In this document: positions 1 to 11,268 of the stretch, in pieces
How positions within the stretch are numbered: the first letter of the stretch is position 1
How the letters are laid out: every line of letters starts with the position of its first letter
Assembly (NCBI GenBank): GCA_964034945.1
Contig: OZ035961.1
Span: forward strand, 5,190,001 to 5,254,000
DNA length: 64,000 nt
From: Chrysopilus asiliformis
Taxonomy: Eukaryota > Arthropoda > Insecta > Diptera > Rhagionidae
Direction: 5' to 3'
The notes under the pieces: model-generated
The model's database searches: none
What the model was told of the DNA's origin: nothing
Seen by the model: only the letters and a program-made list of their open reading frames with translations
Position numbers and translations under genes: made by a program

Positions 1-130
1 GTGACGTGTTTTATGGACAGCCCTTTACTTAAATTTGATTGGATTTTAAAAAAATTAATGTACAAACGTCTCTTCAGTTCTTTATGAATAGCCCCTTATC
101 TAAACTTGATTGGGTTTAAAAAAAAATTCA
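1..130. repeat. Degenerate direct repeat, two units of about 47 bp
   Basis: Two diverged copies of the same stretch lie at about 11-57 and 82-130. Each begins with a TTATG-ACAGCCC or TTATGAATAGCCCC motif and continues through an AAATTTGATTGG-like block into an A-run. The opening TTTTATGGACAGCC also resembles the ends of the repeat seen at 60485-60638, so this is probably the edge of a decayed mobile element that continues outside the window. Confidence 0.5.
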
Positions 131-1573
131 AAAGTCCTTTTACTTGCGATATTTTTGGTCTTGCCAACTTTCGTGATTTTGCGTCGTATATCGAAACGGC
201 TTATATTGAGATATCGTAATTCGAGAGATACCTGTATTTGTAATTTCAAAGATATCCTTTATGTATTTTTTTTGAGACAGAAAAATGATTTCAATTACGG
301 CTTATCTTAAAGCCTCATGCAAAATAATGAAAACACGTTGACCATCAACGTTTCAATGTGTTTTTCAGCAATTTAATACCGTGTGGGTACTCGGGCAAAC
401 GTCAACGTTTTCTGTTTTGATCGTGTCAATATCTATCGACATCAATATTTTCAATATCTATCGACATCACAAAGGCCAATTTTAAACAATTTACACAAAT
501 CAGCTCACAGTAGTATTTTAAAAGAGCTATTAAAAATATAAATATTTTATCTAAACATAAATCGCCGGTTCCTGTTAAAAAAACATAACAAAAATTTTCA
601 CAGCATAAATCTGTGGGAAAAAGACCAAACGTCTTAGGTCGATTTTCAGCCGCAGCCAAAGTGATTCGTTCGGAATGATTTACCAAACCTGCCTGAAAAT
701 CTACTTAAGATGTTTTCGATTTTTGCCATAGGAATATTGAAACATTTTTGTGGGATTTTCACGAAGTCATGTAGCTAATGCTTTGAATAAACTTCGTTAA
801 TTTTAAAAATTGTATGATGTGGCATTTAAAAGCTTTCAAAGGGAACCGTCGATATTAAAATTTTAGGAATAACTATACCGATGGTGTATCTAGTAATAAT
901 GATGTTATTTTTTTTTTAATTCTTTGAACATGATGCATAGCAAATAATTGTCTAAAAATGATAATAGCCTGATCAAAATATCATTACAATGCTACCAAGC
1001 AAAGCTATATTTATTATTTATGATAATAATAATAATAATTGGTTTAAATTAATTCTTTTTCTTCTTCTTCTTGTTTAAACTAAAATTAAGTTGGTCTAGT
1101 ATAACTACAAAACTGATGAATAATCATAAATTGGAACTTTCAATAATTCATTTCTTAAATTTTTATATAAAAAACGTTTCTTTCTCTTCATTTTTCTATA
1201 AGACAGTCTGACATTTTTTTTGTTAATAATTATTATTAGATTTTCTTCAATTTTATTTAAACTATATTAACAAGAACTTAATTAATAGTGAAAACAAATT
1301 AAAATCGTTATATTTCAGGAAATTATGATATGTGTACCTAATATGAAATTAAACAACACAAGAGGAGGGGGAAAAATGATAATTAATTGTAGAAATTTTT
1401 AACAAACTAAAAAAAAAGGAAATTTCTATTAACAAAAGCAAAAAAAAATCTATAAGTGTGTAATTAAAATTAAAATTTAAACATAAATTGAACATTATTA
1501 GAATAAAGAAAGTTTTTTTTTGTATAATAATAATAATAATGATAATAATTGCTATTATTATTTAAAATTGTTT
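131..1573. other. AT-rich flank and probable 3' UTR side of fray
   Basis: No gene is recognisable. Around 150-265 a block with GTATATCGAAACG and GAGATATCG motifs matches a block at about 30115-30215, so it is a dispersed repeat. The part nearest the kinase stop codon (about 1000-1573) is very AT-rich with ATT/ATA microsatellite runs, and is presumably the 3' UTR. Minus-strand AATAAA hexamers, for example at 1252-1257, are candidate polyadenylation signals, but such hexamers are common by chance in DNA this AT-rich. Confidence 0.4.
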
Positions 1574-3109
1574 TTAATCAGTAATTGATATTTGCGCATA
1601 TCCAATCAATGATTTCTCATCGGGCACTTCGCCAACTTGAGATCCCGAATTCAATTGGAACGTAACAGTTTTAATTTGATGCCGATTATCGATTAATTTC
1701 TGTAGATTCACCGACATAACGGCCGTATCCCGATTATCGACTAGACCGGCATCGACTAGCTCCAATGCAATACCTTCGGCGGAATCCTTGCCGACAGCAA
1801 ACTCGAACCGAATATCATGCAATTCACGTTTGATATTTCGCATACGCAGGACTAGATTTACCGGTGGGGCTTCCTCTGTCGAATTCGATGTCGCTTCCGT
1901 TGTCGGTTCCGTCGCACACGTGACCGTTCGTTCCGACACTTCTGAATGCTCCTCACGATCACTGTCCGATGATTCGGCTGTCTCGAGGCGATTCATTGGT
2001 CGATCTTCGGACTCCGAATCCGATGAATGCTTGCCGTTGTCTTCCTCTTCGCTGGACCACACCCATTCACCGGTAACGGTACGATGTAGGCGGCCAGAGG
2101 CGCCGGGCTGACGTTTTGCCGCTTTATGGACACGCGTTTCCATTGACGGTCCGGTAGCGAGTAGCGTCTGTGTGAGATATTTGCGATCCTTGGCCTTCTT
2201 GAAGAATGGATGCTTGAGCAATTCGCTAGCTGTGGGCCGCTTCGATGGCTCCTTTTGCAGACATTCGACAATCATTTTGCGGAAAGTCTTGCCGTACGCC
2301 TTGTACTGATCCTTTTCGTCGGCGCCCGTGTCCAGTGTCGGCGGATCATTTTGCAGGGTAAGCATAAGCACCTTCATCGGGGGATATTTGTGATATGGTG
2401 CTGTACCAGTCGCCATTTCGATTGCTGTGATGCCAAATGACCAGATATCCGCCTTGAAATCATAGCCGTGATCCTGTTCCATCACTTCCGGTGCCATCCA
2501 ACACGGCGTACCGACAAACGTGTGACGGACTTTCTGCCGCGACAGATCTCGTCCTGTCGCCAGCCAGGCACTCACTCCGAAATCTGCAATCTGCACGGTA
2601 CCATCATCACCGAGCAGAATGTTACCTGCCTTTATGTCTCTGTGAATCTGTCCGTTACTGTGGAAATATTCTAAACCCTTGAGGACCTCCTTCAGCACTG
2701 TGGCGATGGTTGGCTCATCGAAGACACCATGCTTACAATTCGACGTTCGCATTTTGTGTTTGATGATGTCCAGCAAACTGCCGCCCTCCAGGAGCCGCAA
2801 AACCAGCCACAATTCCTCACGAACGACAAAACTTGTGTGGTAGGTGACGACATTCTCGTGGTTACAGCTGGACATCGCTTGGATTTCCTTCAGCAGTTCG
2901 TCCATAGATGTGTTCCATTTCTCCAGATTGATACGTTTAATGGCGCACTTCTCCATGCGGGGCAGACAGAGGGCTGCATGTACAACGGCTGTGGCACCGA
3001 CACCTATCACATCTCGTAGTTCGTAATCATCTTTACTATTGGGCCATGGGACCTTCTCTGAGGGGACCGCTGGCGTGGGTGGGACGTTGTTCGTGTTCGT
3101 TGTCGCCAT
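1574..3109 (-). CDS. fray: Frayed / OSR1-SPAK family serine/threonine kinase
   Basis: Complete 511-residue Ste20-type (GCK-VI) kinase. In this family WNK kinases phosphorylate and activate it, and it then phosphorylates cation-chloride cotransporters (NKCC/KCC) to control ion balance and, in flies, glial axon ensheathment. Visible features: glycine loop GVGATAVV at 36-43, catalytic K58, helix-C E75, HRD at 156-158, DFG at 176-178, and T-loop T197 in HTFVGTPCW, equivalent to human OSR1 T185. The S-motif GASGR carries S338, equivalent to OSR1 S325. An acidic, Ser-rich linker (about 351-415) leads to the C-terminal CCT domain (about 416-510) that binds RFXV/I motifs. The frame is open upstream to a TGA at 3224-3226, but the first in-frame ATG is at 3107-3109, so I start there; the upstream TTG at 3179-3181 is not a plausible start. 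Length fits the family (human OSR1 527). The CDS has no introns and is clearly richer in G and C than its surroundings. Confidence 0.96.
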   Translation of the reverse strand: MATTNTNNVPPTPAVPSEKVPWPNSKDDYELRDVIGVGATAVVHAALCLPRMEKCAIKRINLEKWNTSMDELLKEIQAMSSCNHENVVTYHTSFVVREELWLVLRLLEGGSLLDIIKHKMRTSNCKHGVFDEPTIATVLKEVLKGLEYFHSNGQIHRDIKAGNILLGDDGTVQIADFGVSAWLATGRDLSRQKVRHTFVGTPCWMAPEVMEQDHGYDFKADIWSFGITAIEMATGTAPYHKYPPMKVLMLTLQNDPPTLDTGADEKDQYKAYGKTFRKMIVECLQKEPSKRPTASELLKHPFFKKAKDRKYLTQTLLATGPSMETRVHKAAKRQPGASGRLHRTVTGEWVWSSEEEDNGKHSSDSESEDRPMNRLETAESSDSDREEHSEVSERTVTCATEPTTEATSNSTEEAPPVNLVLRMRNIKRELHDIRFEFAVGKDSAEGIALELVDAGLVDNRDTAVMSVNLQKLIDNRHQIKTVTFQLNSGSQVGEVPDEKSLIGYAQISITD

Positions 3110-3381
3110 TTGGTCGGATGGAACCACACTTGTGGTCAGCTTGATGGAATTTGTCTCTGTTCGGAATTGGGCAACAACCAACCCCCCGAAACTCTGTCGA
3201 TGAGGACTATTGATAAGTGCCTCTCACGTGGTGATTTCTTCGTCTAGGAACCGTTTGTGTGTCAACTTAGGGCGGGTCAATTGAATCGCCGGTCGGTTAC
3301 TTGGCTCTTTGGTGATGATGATGATGGTGGGTCAACTACTTCCTCGTATTCGTGTGTGGTTGTTGTTTTCGTGTTGGGCTT
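3110..3381 (-). other. fray: Probable 5' UTR exon of fray
   Basis: Directly upstream of the fray ATG the base composition stays as balanced as in the coding region until about 3380, then drops sharply into AT-rich DNA. At that edge, read on the minus strand, is ATATTTCAG followed by AAGCCC, a reasonable 3' splice site with the exon starting at 3381. The in-frame TGA at 3224-3226 closes the kinase frame within this stretch, so it is untranslated. I infer a spliced 5' UTR with upstream exon(s) and promoter farther right. The Kozak context of the ATG (CCAAATGG) is acceptable but not strong. Confidence 0.45.
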
Positions 3382-6218
3382 CTGAAATATTTATGATGAA
3401 ATCCTCTTTGTAGGCATTTTCATTTTACTTCATTTCATTTTGTGAATTCATTAAAAAAAATCTTTTTTCATTCAAAAATTCATGTAGGGAAATTCGGGGG
3501 GGAAAAATGAATTGAAGAAAAGGAAGAAGAAAGCAAATGCCTGACTGAAAATATTGTGGGATTTTCCGGGCTCGAGAATTCTTTTTGTGGCTCACAAAAA
3601 TTCGAAGAAGAACATTGAGTTTGGTATTTATTGATCCTAAAAAGAAATTCGAAAAAAAATCTATTTTGTGTAAAATTTCTTCTACCAAAAGGAAATAAAA
3701 AAAAATTAAATAAAAAAGAAAGGGGTAAATATGAGAACTTCATATAGACTAGTAAAAAACGTATTCGGGTTTGAAACATAAAAGGGTTTTTTTTTTAAAT
3801 AATCATATAAATCAAAGTAGTATTTTGTGTAATCAGATTTCCTAAAAACTACCGCACCGATTTTCATGAAACTTTACAGTTAAGTTCACAGTGTCAAAGA
3901 GAGGGTTATAGGCTATGTTGTTTTTCAAATTTCCCCTTCCTTTTAACCCCATTTCCTGCTAGTTCTTGAACCGTTAAAAATACTTGGGTCTAGTTTATAC
4001 CAATAGAGAGGTCAGCCCTCAGGAAAAAATTTCGCTCACCACCATGTTCCCTCTTTGTAAACCCCCTCATCCGCTATCTCTTACAATTGTGAAGGGATTG
4101 GGATCCGATTTTCACCATTAAAGGAAAAACTTTTGCTAACTTGTGTACTTCGTCTTCTTTGTAATAAATTTAATAAATTCAGTATTAGGAATAGTTCTAG
4201 GCTCGAAATTACATAATTTAATCGACTAGAGAATTCTTTTGACGATAAAAACGTTTAGGGGAGAGTGAGAATATACGCAGCACACTAATGCCGGCTTCAC
4301 ATTCTTGGCGAATGCAAAACCAATCGCGGGGCAAACGTTAAGTTTGGTTACTTTCAGTTTGAGGGCGTATTTTTGTAAATCAAGGCGAATGTGCCAAGCG
4401 TCCCCGTCCTGGTATCCTTCCGTGGAAACATATCGTATGGTGTCATGACTAAGTTGTCAAATAGAGAAAAAGTTATATTTTGATGCTAACTTTATGAAGT
4501 CAGAAAAGATGCGTTCAATAAAAGTACTAAATGCCTGAGCAACAACGGCAAATATCAAATATTGACAAGAATGTGGATGGCAGAATCATGTTGATCACGA
4601 TGTATTGTTGAGCCCCACTATCGCACCCCCCTCCCTCCCCTCCCACTGCAATCTCTTCCCCCTAAAAGTGTGGTGTATTTTATGGACAGCCGCTAACCAT
4701 TCGTCTTTATTTTTGAGGACATTTTTGAAATTAAAAAAAAAATTGCCAAAAAAGTGACTTCATACGTCAGTTTGATGATAGGATACGGGCGAAATTCCAG
4801 TCTAGTCGATACTTGGTGTTAAAAAAACATACCTCTACAACAATTTAAATTTGAAATTACACACATAGTAAAAATGGAATTGTAACAAATCCAGTCTGAT
4901 TCATTTATTTCTAAAAAGTCTATGAACGGAAAAGAAACGCCCAAACGGACCTGAAAAAATTACTGACCTCTGTAACAATCAAAACCCATAGTTACTAACA
5001 ATAGGAGGTCCAAAAAAATATCTAACATTAATCAGGGGAAAAAACAAGACTTTGACCTGTAATAACTCATATCTGACTAATAAATATTTTCATCATAAAA
5101 TAATCGGAAGTGGAATAAAAACCAACGTGTGGAATTTTCACTCATACAAATTTAAAAATATAATAATTTGCATGGTCGAAATTGATTGGACTAACATTTG
5201 AATTCGCAGAGAGCGATAAAAAACCATTTTGAAAGAAACTGCTAATCACACCTCGTGATATCAAATGTTTGATCTCAAGTTGAAGGTCTCTGCACACCAA
5301 AAAGAACGCAACAATTAACACACAAATAAATCTTTTAGTTTGTATTCGGTATTAAAAAGTACGGAGTTTCTTGTTGACCGAAAAGTGAATCATCCCGCTT
5401 GATGTTAGAAATACATAATGGCGATTGCGTTTGCATACTTGGCAACGTCACTTGACCAGCGATTAGGTTGCCGCAATTAAAAACACAGAATGTAAACATT
5501 GTAAATATTTATAAGTAAAAAGCACTTGGCGACGTGGAATGCATATAGCCGAGATAAGGAATGCAGTCAATGCGCCGAGTGCGTTGCTATTTTTAAAATA
5601 AACATTTTTTTTTCTTCTCAATGATTTTATTTTTGTAATTTTGTAATGCGATCAGATTAGTGGAAAGGCGACTACTTCAAATATGCCGATAAAACCAGTC
5701 CTCTGTGTGTATCAGTCGTGTTAATTTTATTCTCTGTGGTTTCTCTAGATTTACATAAGGTAAACGGCAAATAACCATCTTGAATAAACAATTTCATTGG
5801 AAAAATATTGATTTAATAACAATTTCGTATTCTAATTTCTGATTAATCTCTCATGTGGCAGGTAATTTTTTTTGAACATCGCCTGTTACTTTTTTTCATA
5901 CAAAAATATTAGTGTCAAGTGTCGCATAATTATTTATAAGAGTCAATTTAATAAGTTTTTGTTGCTATGGTTATTATACACCAATAAATCACCAAATTCA
6001 CACCAACTTCTATATTGATTTACACCAATTTGGTTAATTTTTTTAAAGCCATCGAAAAATGGCAACAAATTTTATTAAACTTCGATAAATTCTTTGTCGA
6101 CGTTTTAAATCAAAATCAATTTTTTTTTTAATTTATGTAATCGAGTTTCGAGAGTCCTTGAAAAGGATTTTCCTTTTAAGATTGAGAAAAAAAAACTTGA
6201 AAGATTAAACGTAACAAG
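3382..6218. other. Intergenic or intronic AT-rich DNA
   Basis: No coding exon is recognisable apart from the repeat at 3837-4140. A short GTGTGGTGTATTTTATGGACAGCC piece near 4668-4692 is related to the ends of the element at 60485-60638. If the fray 5' UTR is spliced at 3381, part of this stretch is fray intron. Confidence 0.4.
3837..4140 (+). repeat. Dispersed repeat, family with GATTTTCATGAAACTT motif
   Basis: This stretch shares a series of blocks, in the same order, with the reverse complement of 50130-50640: a CCGATTTTCATGAAACTT-like start, CTATGTTGTTTTTCAAATTTCCCC, CCCTCAGGAAAAA-TTTCGCTCACC, and GGGATTGGGATCCGATTTTCACC. The copies are much diverged. No coding capacity is seen. The block style resembles non-autonomous rolling-circle elements, but no terminus is visible, so the class is undetermined. 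Confidence 0.6.
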
Positions 6219-6658
6219 CAGGGGTGGGAAACGTTATCGTAACGAAATAAAATTTGAATTTCGTTACTAACCCCACGACTCCATTAGACTTCATCATGAT
6301 TTTTTCCCCCACTCCATATTTTGGCGAATAAAGAAATCAGCGCGTGGGCATTTTCAGTCATGATTTTTCATTTTTATCGTGTCTTCATAGCGTACTTAGA
6401 AATGTCAACCAGGAGGTAATCAGGGCAGCCAACTAGAAATCAGCTAATTTGACTGAACAAATGTCAAAAAAAAATCCTACTTTTCAGTAGCCGAAAAAAT
6501 CATGACAGTAAAGAGATTTAAATCATAATGCAAGATTTTTTGAGTCTCCATTAGACTTTTTCGTGATTGGATTTAAATCCAATCTGGAAAAAAGTCTGAT
6601 GGAGTCGTAGGGATACCGAAATGTATAACGTTACGATTTTTTTTGTTGACCACCCCTG
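6219..6658. mobile_element. hAT-type MITE with 8-bp target-site duplication
   Basis: A 440-bp element starts CAGGGGTGG and ends CCACCCCTG, with the flanks GTAACAAG (6211-6218) and GTAACTAG (6659-6666), an 8-bp duplication with one mismatch. The termini also contain AACGTTATCGTAACG and its near complement. An inner pair of inverted blocks (around 6271-6303 and 6585-6610) carries ACTCCATTAGACTT and its complement. CAGGG-type ends and 8-bp duplications are typical of hAT transposons. There is no transposase, so it is non-autonomous. Confidence 0.8.
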
Positions 6659-6780
6659 GTAACTAGTGTGTGATTGATAGAATTTGCAAAATCTAGTGAT
6701 ATTTTCGAAAATTTAAACGGAAGAAAAAAAAATCCATAATTGTTAGGAATCCCACACTCATTAATTCATCTCATACATGC

Positions 6781-6908
6781 AACCAGCAAACACCTGCTAG
6801 TTTTCGAGAAATTTGCAAAAAAACTGATTTTTTTGAAATAACGGTATATCTCGATACCGGTTTGAGATGTCGAGTTCTAGTAAAATACAAAAGTGTAGGA
6901 TATTTTCT
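6781..6908 (+). repeat. Fragment of the TATCTCGATA repeat family
   Basis: The blocks TTTTCGAGAAATTTGCAAAA, AATAACGGTATATCTCGATA and GAGTTCTAGTAAAATACAAA match the middle of the longer copy at 13980-14990 in the same order and the copy at 23040-23480 in inverse orientation. The fragment is cut off where the HINE element at 6909 begins. Confidence 0.6.
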
Positions 6909-7483
6909 GTTTGCAACGCCAAGATCCCGTCATCACACACAAAAATGAATTACACCAGTGTGTTTAGAATGATAAAAATAATTAATTTCTGCATGTCCAT
7001 CCGTCCGTCTGTCTGTCCGTCTGTCTGTCCGTCCGTCTGTCCGTCCGTCTGTCTGTCCGTCCGTCTGTCCGTCCGTCTGTCTGTCCGTCTGTCTGTGGCG
7101 CGGATTGCGGGCGCACGGATTGAGCTAGAGACTTGAAATTTTGCGCAGTTTCGTTTTTCGTAAAATGCGAGGCTAAGTTCGTTAATGGGCAAAAATGGAC
7201 CATTAGGAGGGGTACCCCCCATACGAGCGAAAATGATTTTTGCGAATATCTCAAAAACGGTGCATCTTATCAAAAAAGTCCAAGAACAAAAGTTATTTAG
7301 GATATGATTCTACACAAAACTCCCATACATCAAAATCCGATTGGAATAAATTTTAAAAAATCTTATTGGAAAATTTGACTTCAAAGTGGAATTTTGGTAC
7401 AACTGTTCGAATTTTGATACGAATATCACCATACGGGTCTCCAATGATTGCCAGATTGGCAATTATAGCTTTTGTTATGTTTT
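6909..7483 (-). mobile_element. HINE (DINE-1-like) non-autonomous rolling-circle element, copy 1
   Basis: Read on the minus strand the element begins AAAACATAACAAAAGCTATA, then has the small palindrome ATTGCCAATCTGGCAAT and the 13-bp subterminal repeat ACCCGTATGGTGA. It continues through a conserved body to a GTCY microsatellite (7001-7096) and the block CGATCTTGGCGT family-wide. Here the 3' stem-loop seen in copies 2-5 is missing, cut off at the boundary with the preceding repeat. This layout (5' subterminal inverted repeat, microsatellite, 3' stem-loop) is that described for Helentron-associated elements. Class assignment is by structure only. Confidence 0.65.
7001..7096. repeat. GTCY microsatellite within HINE copy 1
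   Basis: A nearly pure run of GTCC and GTCT tetranucleotides. Its position matches the GTCY/GRAC arrays in copies 3-5. Reading it as protein gives Ser-Val-Cys-Pro or Arg-Thr-Asp repeats, which is an artefact. Confidence 0.9.
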
Positions 7484-8969
7484 CTTCTGCTGAAGGTTTA
7501 TAAATATTTGCACAACCAAACAAATCAAGATCGTGCAAATAATAATAACCTTTTGTAGAAGAAAAAATGTGTAAATTTGTTTGGCTGCTTTGGAAAATGA
7601 CACACAACTCAGTTGTTATGCCACGATAGATTTGTCTAAAATAAATGTATTGAGCCTTCCAGGTAATTTAGTTGCCCTTAAACGAAATTAATGACTATTT
7701 TTTTTCAAATTTTTGTTTTTGAAAAATAATAAAAATATGTTTTTCTACAATAATAAAAATAAAATTAAAATTTGAAAAATATTTTTCAATTGAAATTTTG
7801 ACGTCAAATTAAATTATTATCGAAAACAGAATAAACACAACAAGATCATTGAAACCTGTACTCAATTCAATTTGAATCTGCATTAAATTAATTTGTTCGA
7901 TCATCGAAAAAAATCTTTTCTTTAATGAATATTAATCGATTTTACGTTCGTATTTGTTGACAAAGTAACAAACTAATCAATTTACAATTGGTACACGAAA
8001 ATAAGAATGAAAAAAAAAACAAGAATTTCAGATTGAATGAAATCTTGAGACCACAAACATATCATCTGATTTGATCAAAATGTTTTTCTTTTAGTCTTTT
8101 ATTTATTCTGACAAAGGGTAAGAGATCTAAATGAAAAAGCGATCAACACGATCGCGATGATGGGAAAATTTTTCTAATACATATTCGAGACGCGTGCACG
8201 AGTCGGTTGTCATATCAAGATCATATGACAATGATCAATTACTGATTTCCTTTGATCATCAAAATTGATTATTGAAGAACTCGTGAACCATGAAATTTAG
8301 ATTTGATTCAGTTATTGTTTATTGAACGGAATATGAAATGAAAAACCGAACATGGTGGTAGGTACTGAAATTGGAGTTACAAAAAAAAAAACAAAAACAC
8401 TTTTATGATTCTATTTGATACGTTTGGTCAATAATTGTGAGGTTTGATTCGGTTTATATCGCAAATTGCATAAGAAATTGATAATATTGATGGTTTGTAT
8501 AGTTACTATGGGGATTTAATTTCAAATTATACCAACAGAATCAACAAAAATTGACGCAACCATGTGATTTGATCTAATTGTTTATAGTGTCATGGTATTT
8601 TTATAGCTTTCAATGGGTCTTTTTTTTAACATTTTTGTTATTTTTTTTAATGAAAACCTATCCACACTTCGTTAATTTTTTTTTAAATTATTTTTTATTA
8701 TACTTTGAATTTTATGTTGCATACATTTAATTATCTCTGCCTCGCTGGGCTTACTGTCGCCAACGTTTTTGTGATGTGAAAGAAATTGTTAATGAGAATC
8801 TACTTTACGAATTATCAGTTAATTTTATAGAAAAATAAAAAAAAAGTGCAAAGGGGTTTTCTATAAAATTCGTCACGCTTATTTTCGTCTTTTTGGGCCC
8901 CTCCCCCTCCTCTCTTCCTCACACACACTTTTCTGCGATTATACTCTATCTGAGATTCATATAGTAGTA
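7484..8969. other. AT-rich DNA without recognisable gene
   Basis: Nothing codes recognisably. A short piece near 8850-8910 (GGGGTTTTCTATAAAATTCG followed by TCACGC and a C-rich run) resembles the element at 60485-60638 and is probably a decayed copy. Confidence 0.5.
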
Positions 8970-9173
8970 CAGTCGAGCCTGTATAAATGGGAACTCACGG
9001 GACCGTCCACTAATAGAGGTTTCTCACATATCCGAGATTCTACATAACACGTTCGGTGCCGGTCGTATTTTTTTAAACGGAAATTGACGGGAAGTAACCT
9101 CCATCGAACATGTTAAGGAGGTTTTATGATGCTGAGTACCCTTTTAGAGGTTTGTTTTTATCAAGTAACAGGT

Positions 9174-9214
<41 letters not shown>

Positions 9215-9257
9215 AAGAGACGCAGAGAGAGAGAGAGAGAGAGGGAGAAAGAGACGC

Positions 9258-9288
<31 letters not shown>

Positions 9289-10503
9289 AAGAGACGCAGA
9301 GAGAGAGAGAGAGAGAGAGGGAGAAAGAGACGCAGAGAGAGAGAGGGAGAAAGAGACGCAGAGAGAGAGAGAGAGAGGGAGAAAGAGACGCAGAGAGAGA
9401 GAGGGAGAAAGAGACGCAGAGAGAGAGATTTCCAATTCCACTTATAGAAGCGAAATGCCTATCTGTCACATTCATAGAGGTAAAACCACAGAACTATATA
9501 ACATAGAACAACTGTCATCATGCAAAGCTCTGCTGAAAAATGGTCCCAAAAGTATTTCCCTCTTTATCGTACTTGAACGCATCCACTGAACTGTATAAGG
9601 TCGCGAAATTCAAATTTAGTTTGCCGCGAAATTCAAATTTCACAAGTTTGAGACTAACTTTAGGCGCAAACAAATAACTTTAGGCGCCAACACCATTCCG
9701 AAAGTCTATTTTCCTTTGACAGCTGACGGTTTAAACGAGAGGACTATATTTATTTTCATACGGTTATCTTGCTCTTATTTGACTCGTTTTGATTCACTGA
9801 ACTGTATTGAAATGGGACCATTTGAGACAGCAAATCGAGCCATATCTATGGGTAAAACGTGGTAAAACTTGTCCCACTTAACCCTAAATCCCAGAAGTGA
9901 GCCTGTCAGTCTCAAATCAAATATTAAATGCAAGAAACTATGCCTGTAAATATTCAGCTTTTCGTAAAAATGACTAGAAAACGTTTTTATTTCCTAAATA
10001 TTTCTTCAATTCTAAATAAATACACATCTCTTTTCGATATTTATACTAAGAGACTCTGAGTCTCACTTTTGAGAAATCGTTAGGTTTCAAAATTAGGGGT
10101 TTAGGGTTAAAGAGGTTGAAAACGACCCAGTTAACCCTTCGAGGCATAGTGATAAATATACATACCACATTCTTACAGAAAAAAAATCATTTTCCACGAA
10201 CTATGAGTGCAATTTTTGTTCAAAATCAAAATTTAGGGGTTTTTGGGGTCATTGATTACGAATCTGAGGTCTAAATTTCAAAATTAATTTTGAACAATCC
10301 ATCCAAAATTAATTTTGTAATTTGGATCTCTGATTCTCAATGAAGGACCCTAGAAACCCCCGTATATAAATTTACGTCTAATTCTGGTTTTCTGGAAAAT
10401 GCGTACCTCAAAGTGTTAAAGAGGTTTTCTGTTGAAAACCGTAATCCATCCGAGTTATAGGGGTTTTCCACTTACTCAGGCCCCACTTATCCAATTTCTA
10501 CTG
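8970..10503. mobile_element. Possible pogo/Tigger-like non-autonomous element
   Basis: The left end TA-CAGTCGAGCCTGTATAAA at 8968 and the right end CAATTTCTACTG-TA at 10505 form imperfect inverted ends: the complement of the right end reads CAGTAGAAATTGGATAAGTG. Both ends are flanked by TA, as expected for Tc1/mariner-pogo insertion. Inside are scattered GAGGTTTTC and CCACTTAT motifs, a GA-rich minisatellite and no transposase frame. The two ends might instead belong to two separate decayed insertions. Confidence 0.4.
9177..9428. repeat. GA-rich minisatellite
   Basis: Runs of (GA)n are broken seven times by the same unit, GGGAGAAAGAGACGCA. It is therefore a higher-order array with variable GA spacing, not a simple dinucleotide run. 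The Ser/Leu- and Arg/Glu-rich frames it produces are not genes. Confidence 0.92.
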
Positions 10504-10522
10504 TAAATTAGATTCAGTATAC

Positions 10523-10943
10523 CGTTTGTAACGTATCGAACCAATCGTCGGTCACAAAAAAGAAATACACCAGGAGGTTTGAGATGATAAAATAACTTTA
10601 TTTCCACCTGTCCGTCTGTCTTTCAGAGAGCACTATAGCTTGAGAAGGGATTGAGGTAGAGATTTGAAATTTTTCACAGTTGCGTTTCTCGTTAATAGCA
10701 AGGCGAATTTCTTGAATGGGCAAAATTGCACTGTTGTTTCTTCCCTCTCCTATACCAATGATTTTTTTGCGATTTTCTCGAAAACCGTGAGTCATATTGA
10801 AAAATTTATAAAGACAAAATGTGTTTAGAATATGATTTTACATAACTCTTTCATACATCAAAGTTCCTTCAGACTACTCCTTCTTCCCTCCCTCATACAA
10901 ATTGAATATTTCATGAAAATTTTGTTTGTCCGCATATGGAGTA
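10523..10943 (-). repeat. Diverged HINE-like repeat, second subfamily
   Basis: It starts TACCGTTTGTAACGTATCGA, continues with ACACCAGGAGGTTTGAGATGA and a short GTCY tract, then GAGGTAGAGATTTGAAATTT and TTCTCGAAAACCG. The block order parallels the HINE copies, but the sequence is closer to 43014-43400. It ends where the Helitron at 10944 begins. Confidence 0.5.
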
Positions 10944-11268
10944 CTAGCTTGCATACCCGTCGTTGCCGGGTTAAGTTTTTTCAATTTGTTTTTTTTTTTT
11001 GATGGTCTATGTTGGAGCTAAACTTTAGGCAAATCGGTTCAGTAGTTTCCCCGCGAAAGAGTAACATAGAGGGAAAACTAAGTTTCGAGATGACTTTACC
11101 CCCTCCCCTTAGTCCCCCCACCCCTCGCGCTACTTTTCCGTATGCCTATGTTGGAACCAGAACTACCACAGACACTCATGCCAAATTTCAAGTCAATCGG
11201 TTCAGCCGTTTTTGCGTGAAAGAGGAACAGACAGACAGACACCAACTCATTTTTATATATTAGTATGA
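10944..11268 (-). mobile_element. Complete short Helitron, copy A
   Basis: On the minus strand this 325-bp element starts TCATACTAATATATAAAAAT and ends with the hairpin ACCCGGCAACGACGGGT followed by ATGCAAGCTAG. The flanking bases are A (11269) at the 5' side and T (10943) at the 3' side. TC start, CTAG end, a hairpin about 10 bases before the end and insertion between A and T are the defining features of canonical Helitrons. The start closely resembles the ACTAATATTATAAA start known from lepidopteran Helitrons. No Rep/helicase is present, so it is non-autonomous. Confidence 0.88.

Noticed and set aside
1788..3026. Several open frames of 60-107 codons overlapping the kinase on both strands
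   Set aside because: They are shadows created by the GC-balanced coding sequence of fray and have no independent similarity.
3110..3181. Extension of the kinase by 24 residues from a TTG at 3179-3181
   Set aside because: TTG is not a normal eukaryotic start here. The extra residues have no family similarity, and the first in-frame ATG at 3107-3109 lies just before the conserved region.
6867..7273. Frames with Ser-Val-Arg-Leu or Arg-Thr-Asp repeats
   Set aside because: They are products of the GTCY microsatellite. The same happens at 37758-38069 and 60852-61213.
9124..9506. Overlapping frames of 104-126 codons rich in Ser/Leu or Arg/Glu
   Set aside because: They are pure translations of the GA minisatellite, open in several frames at once.
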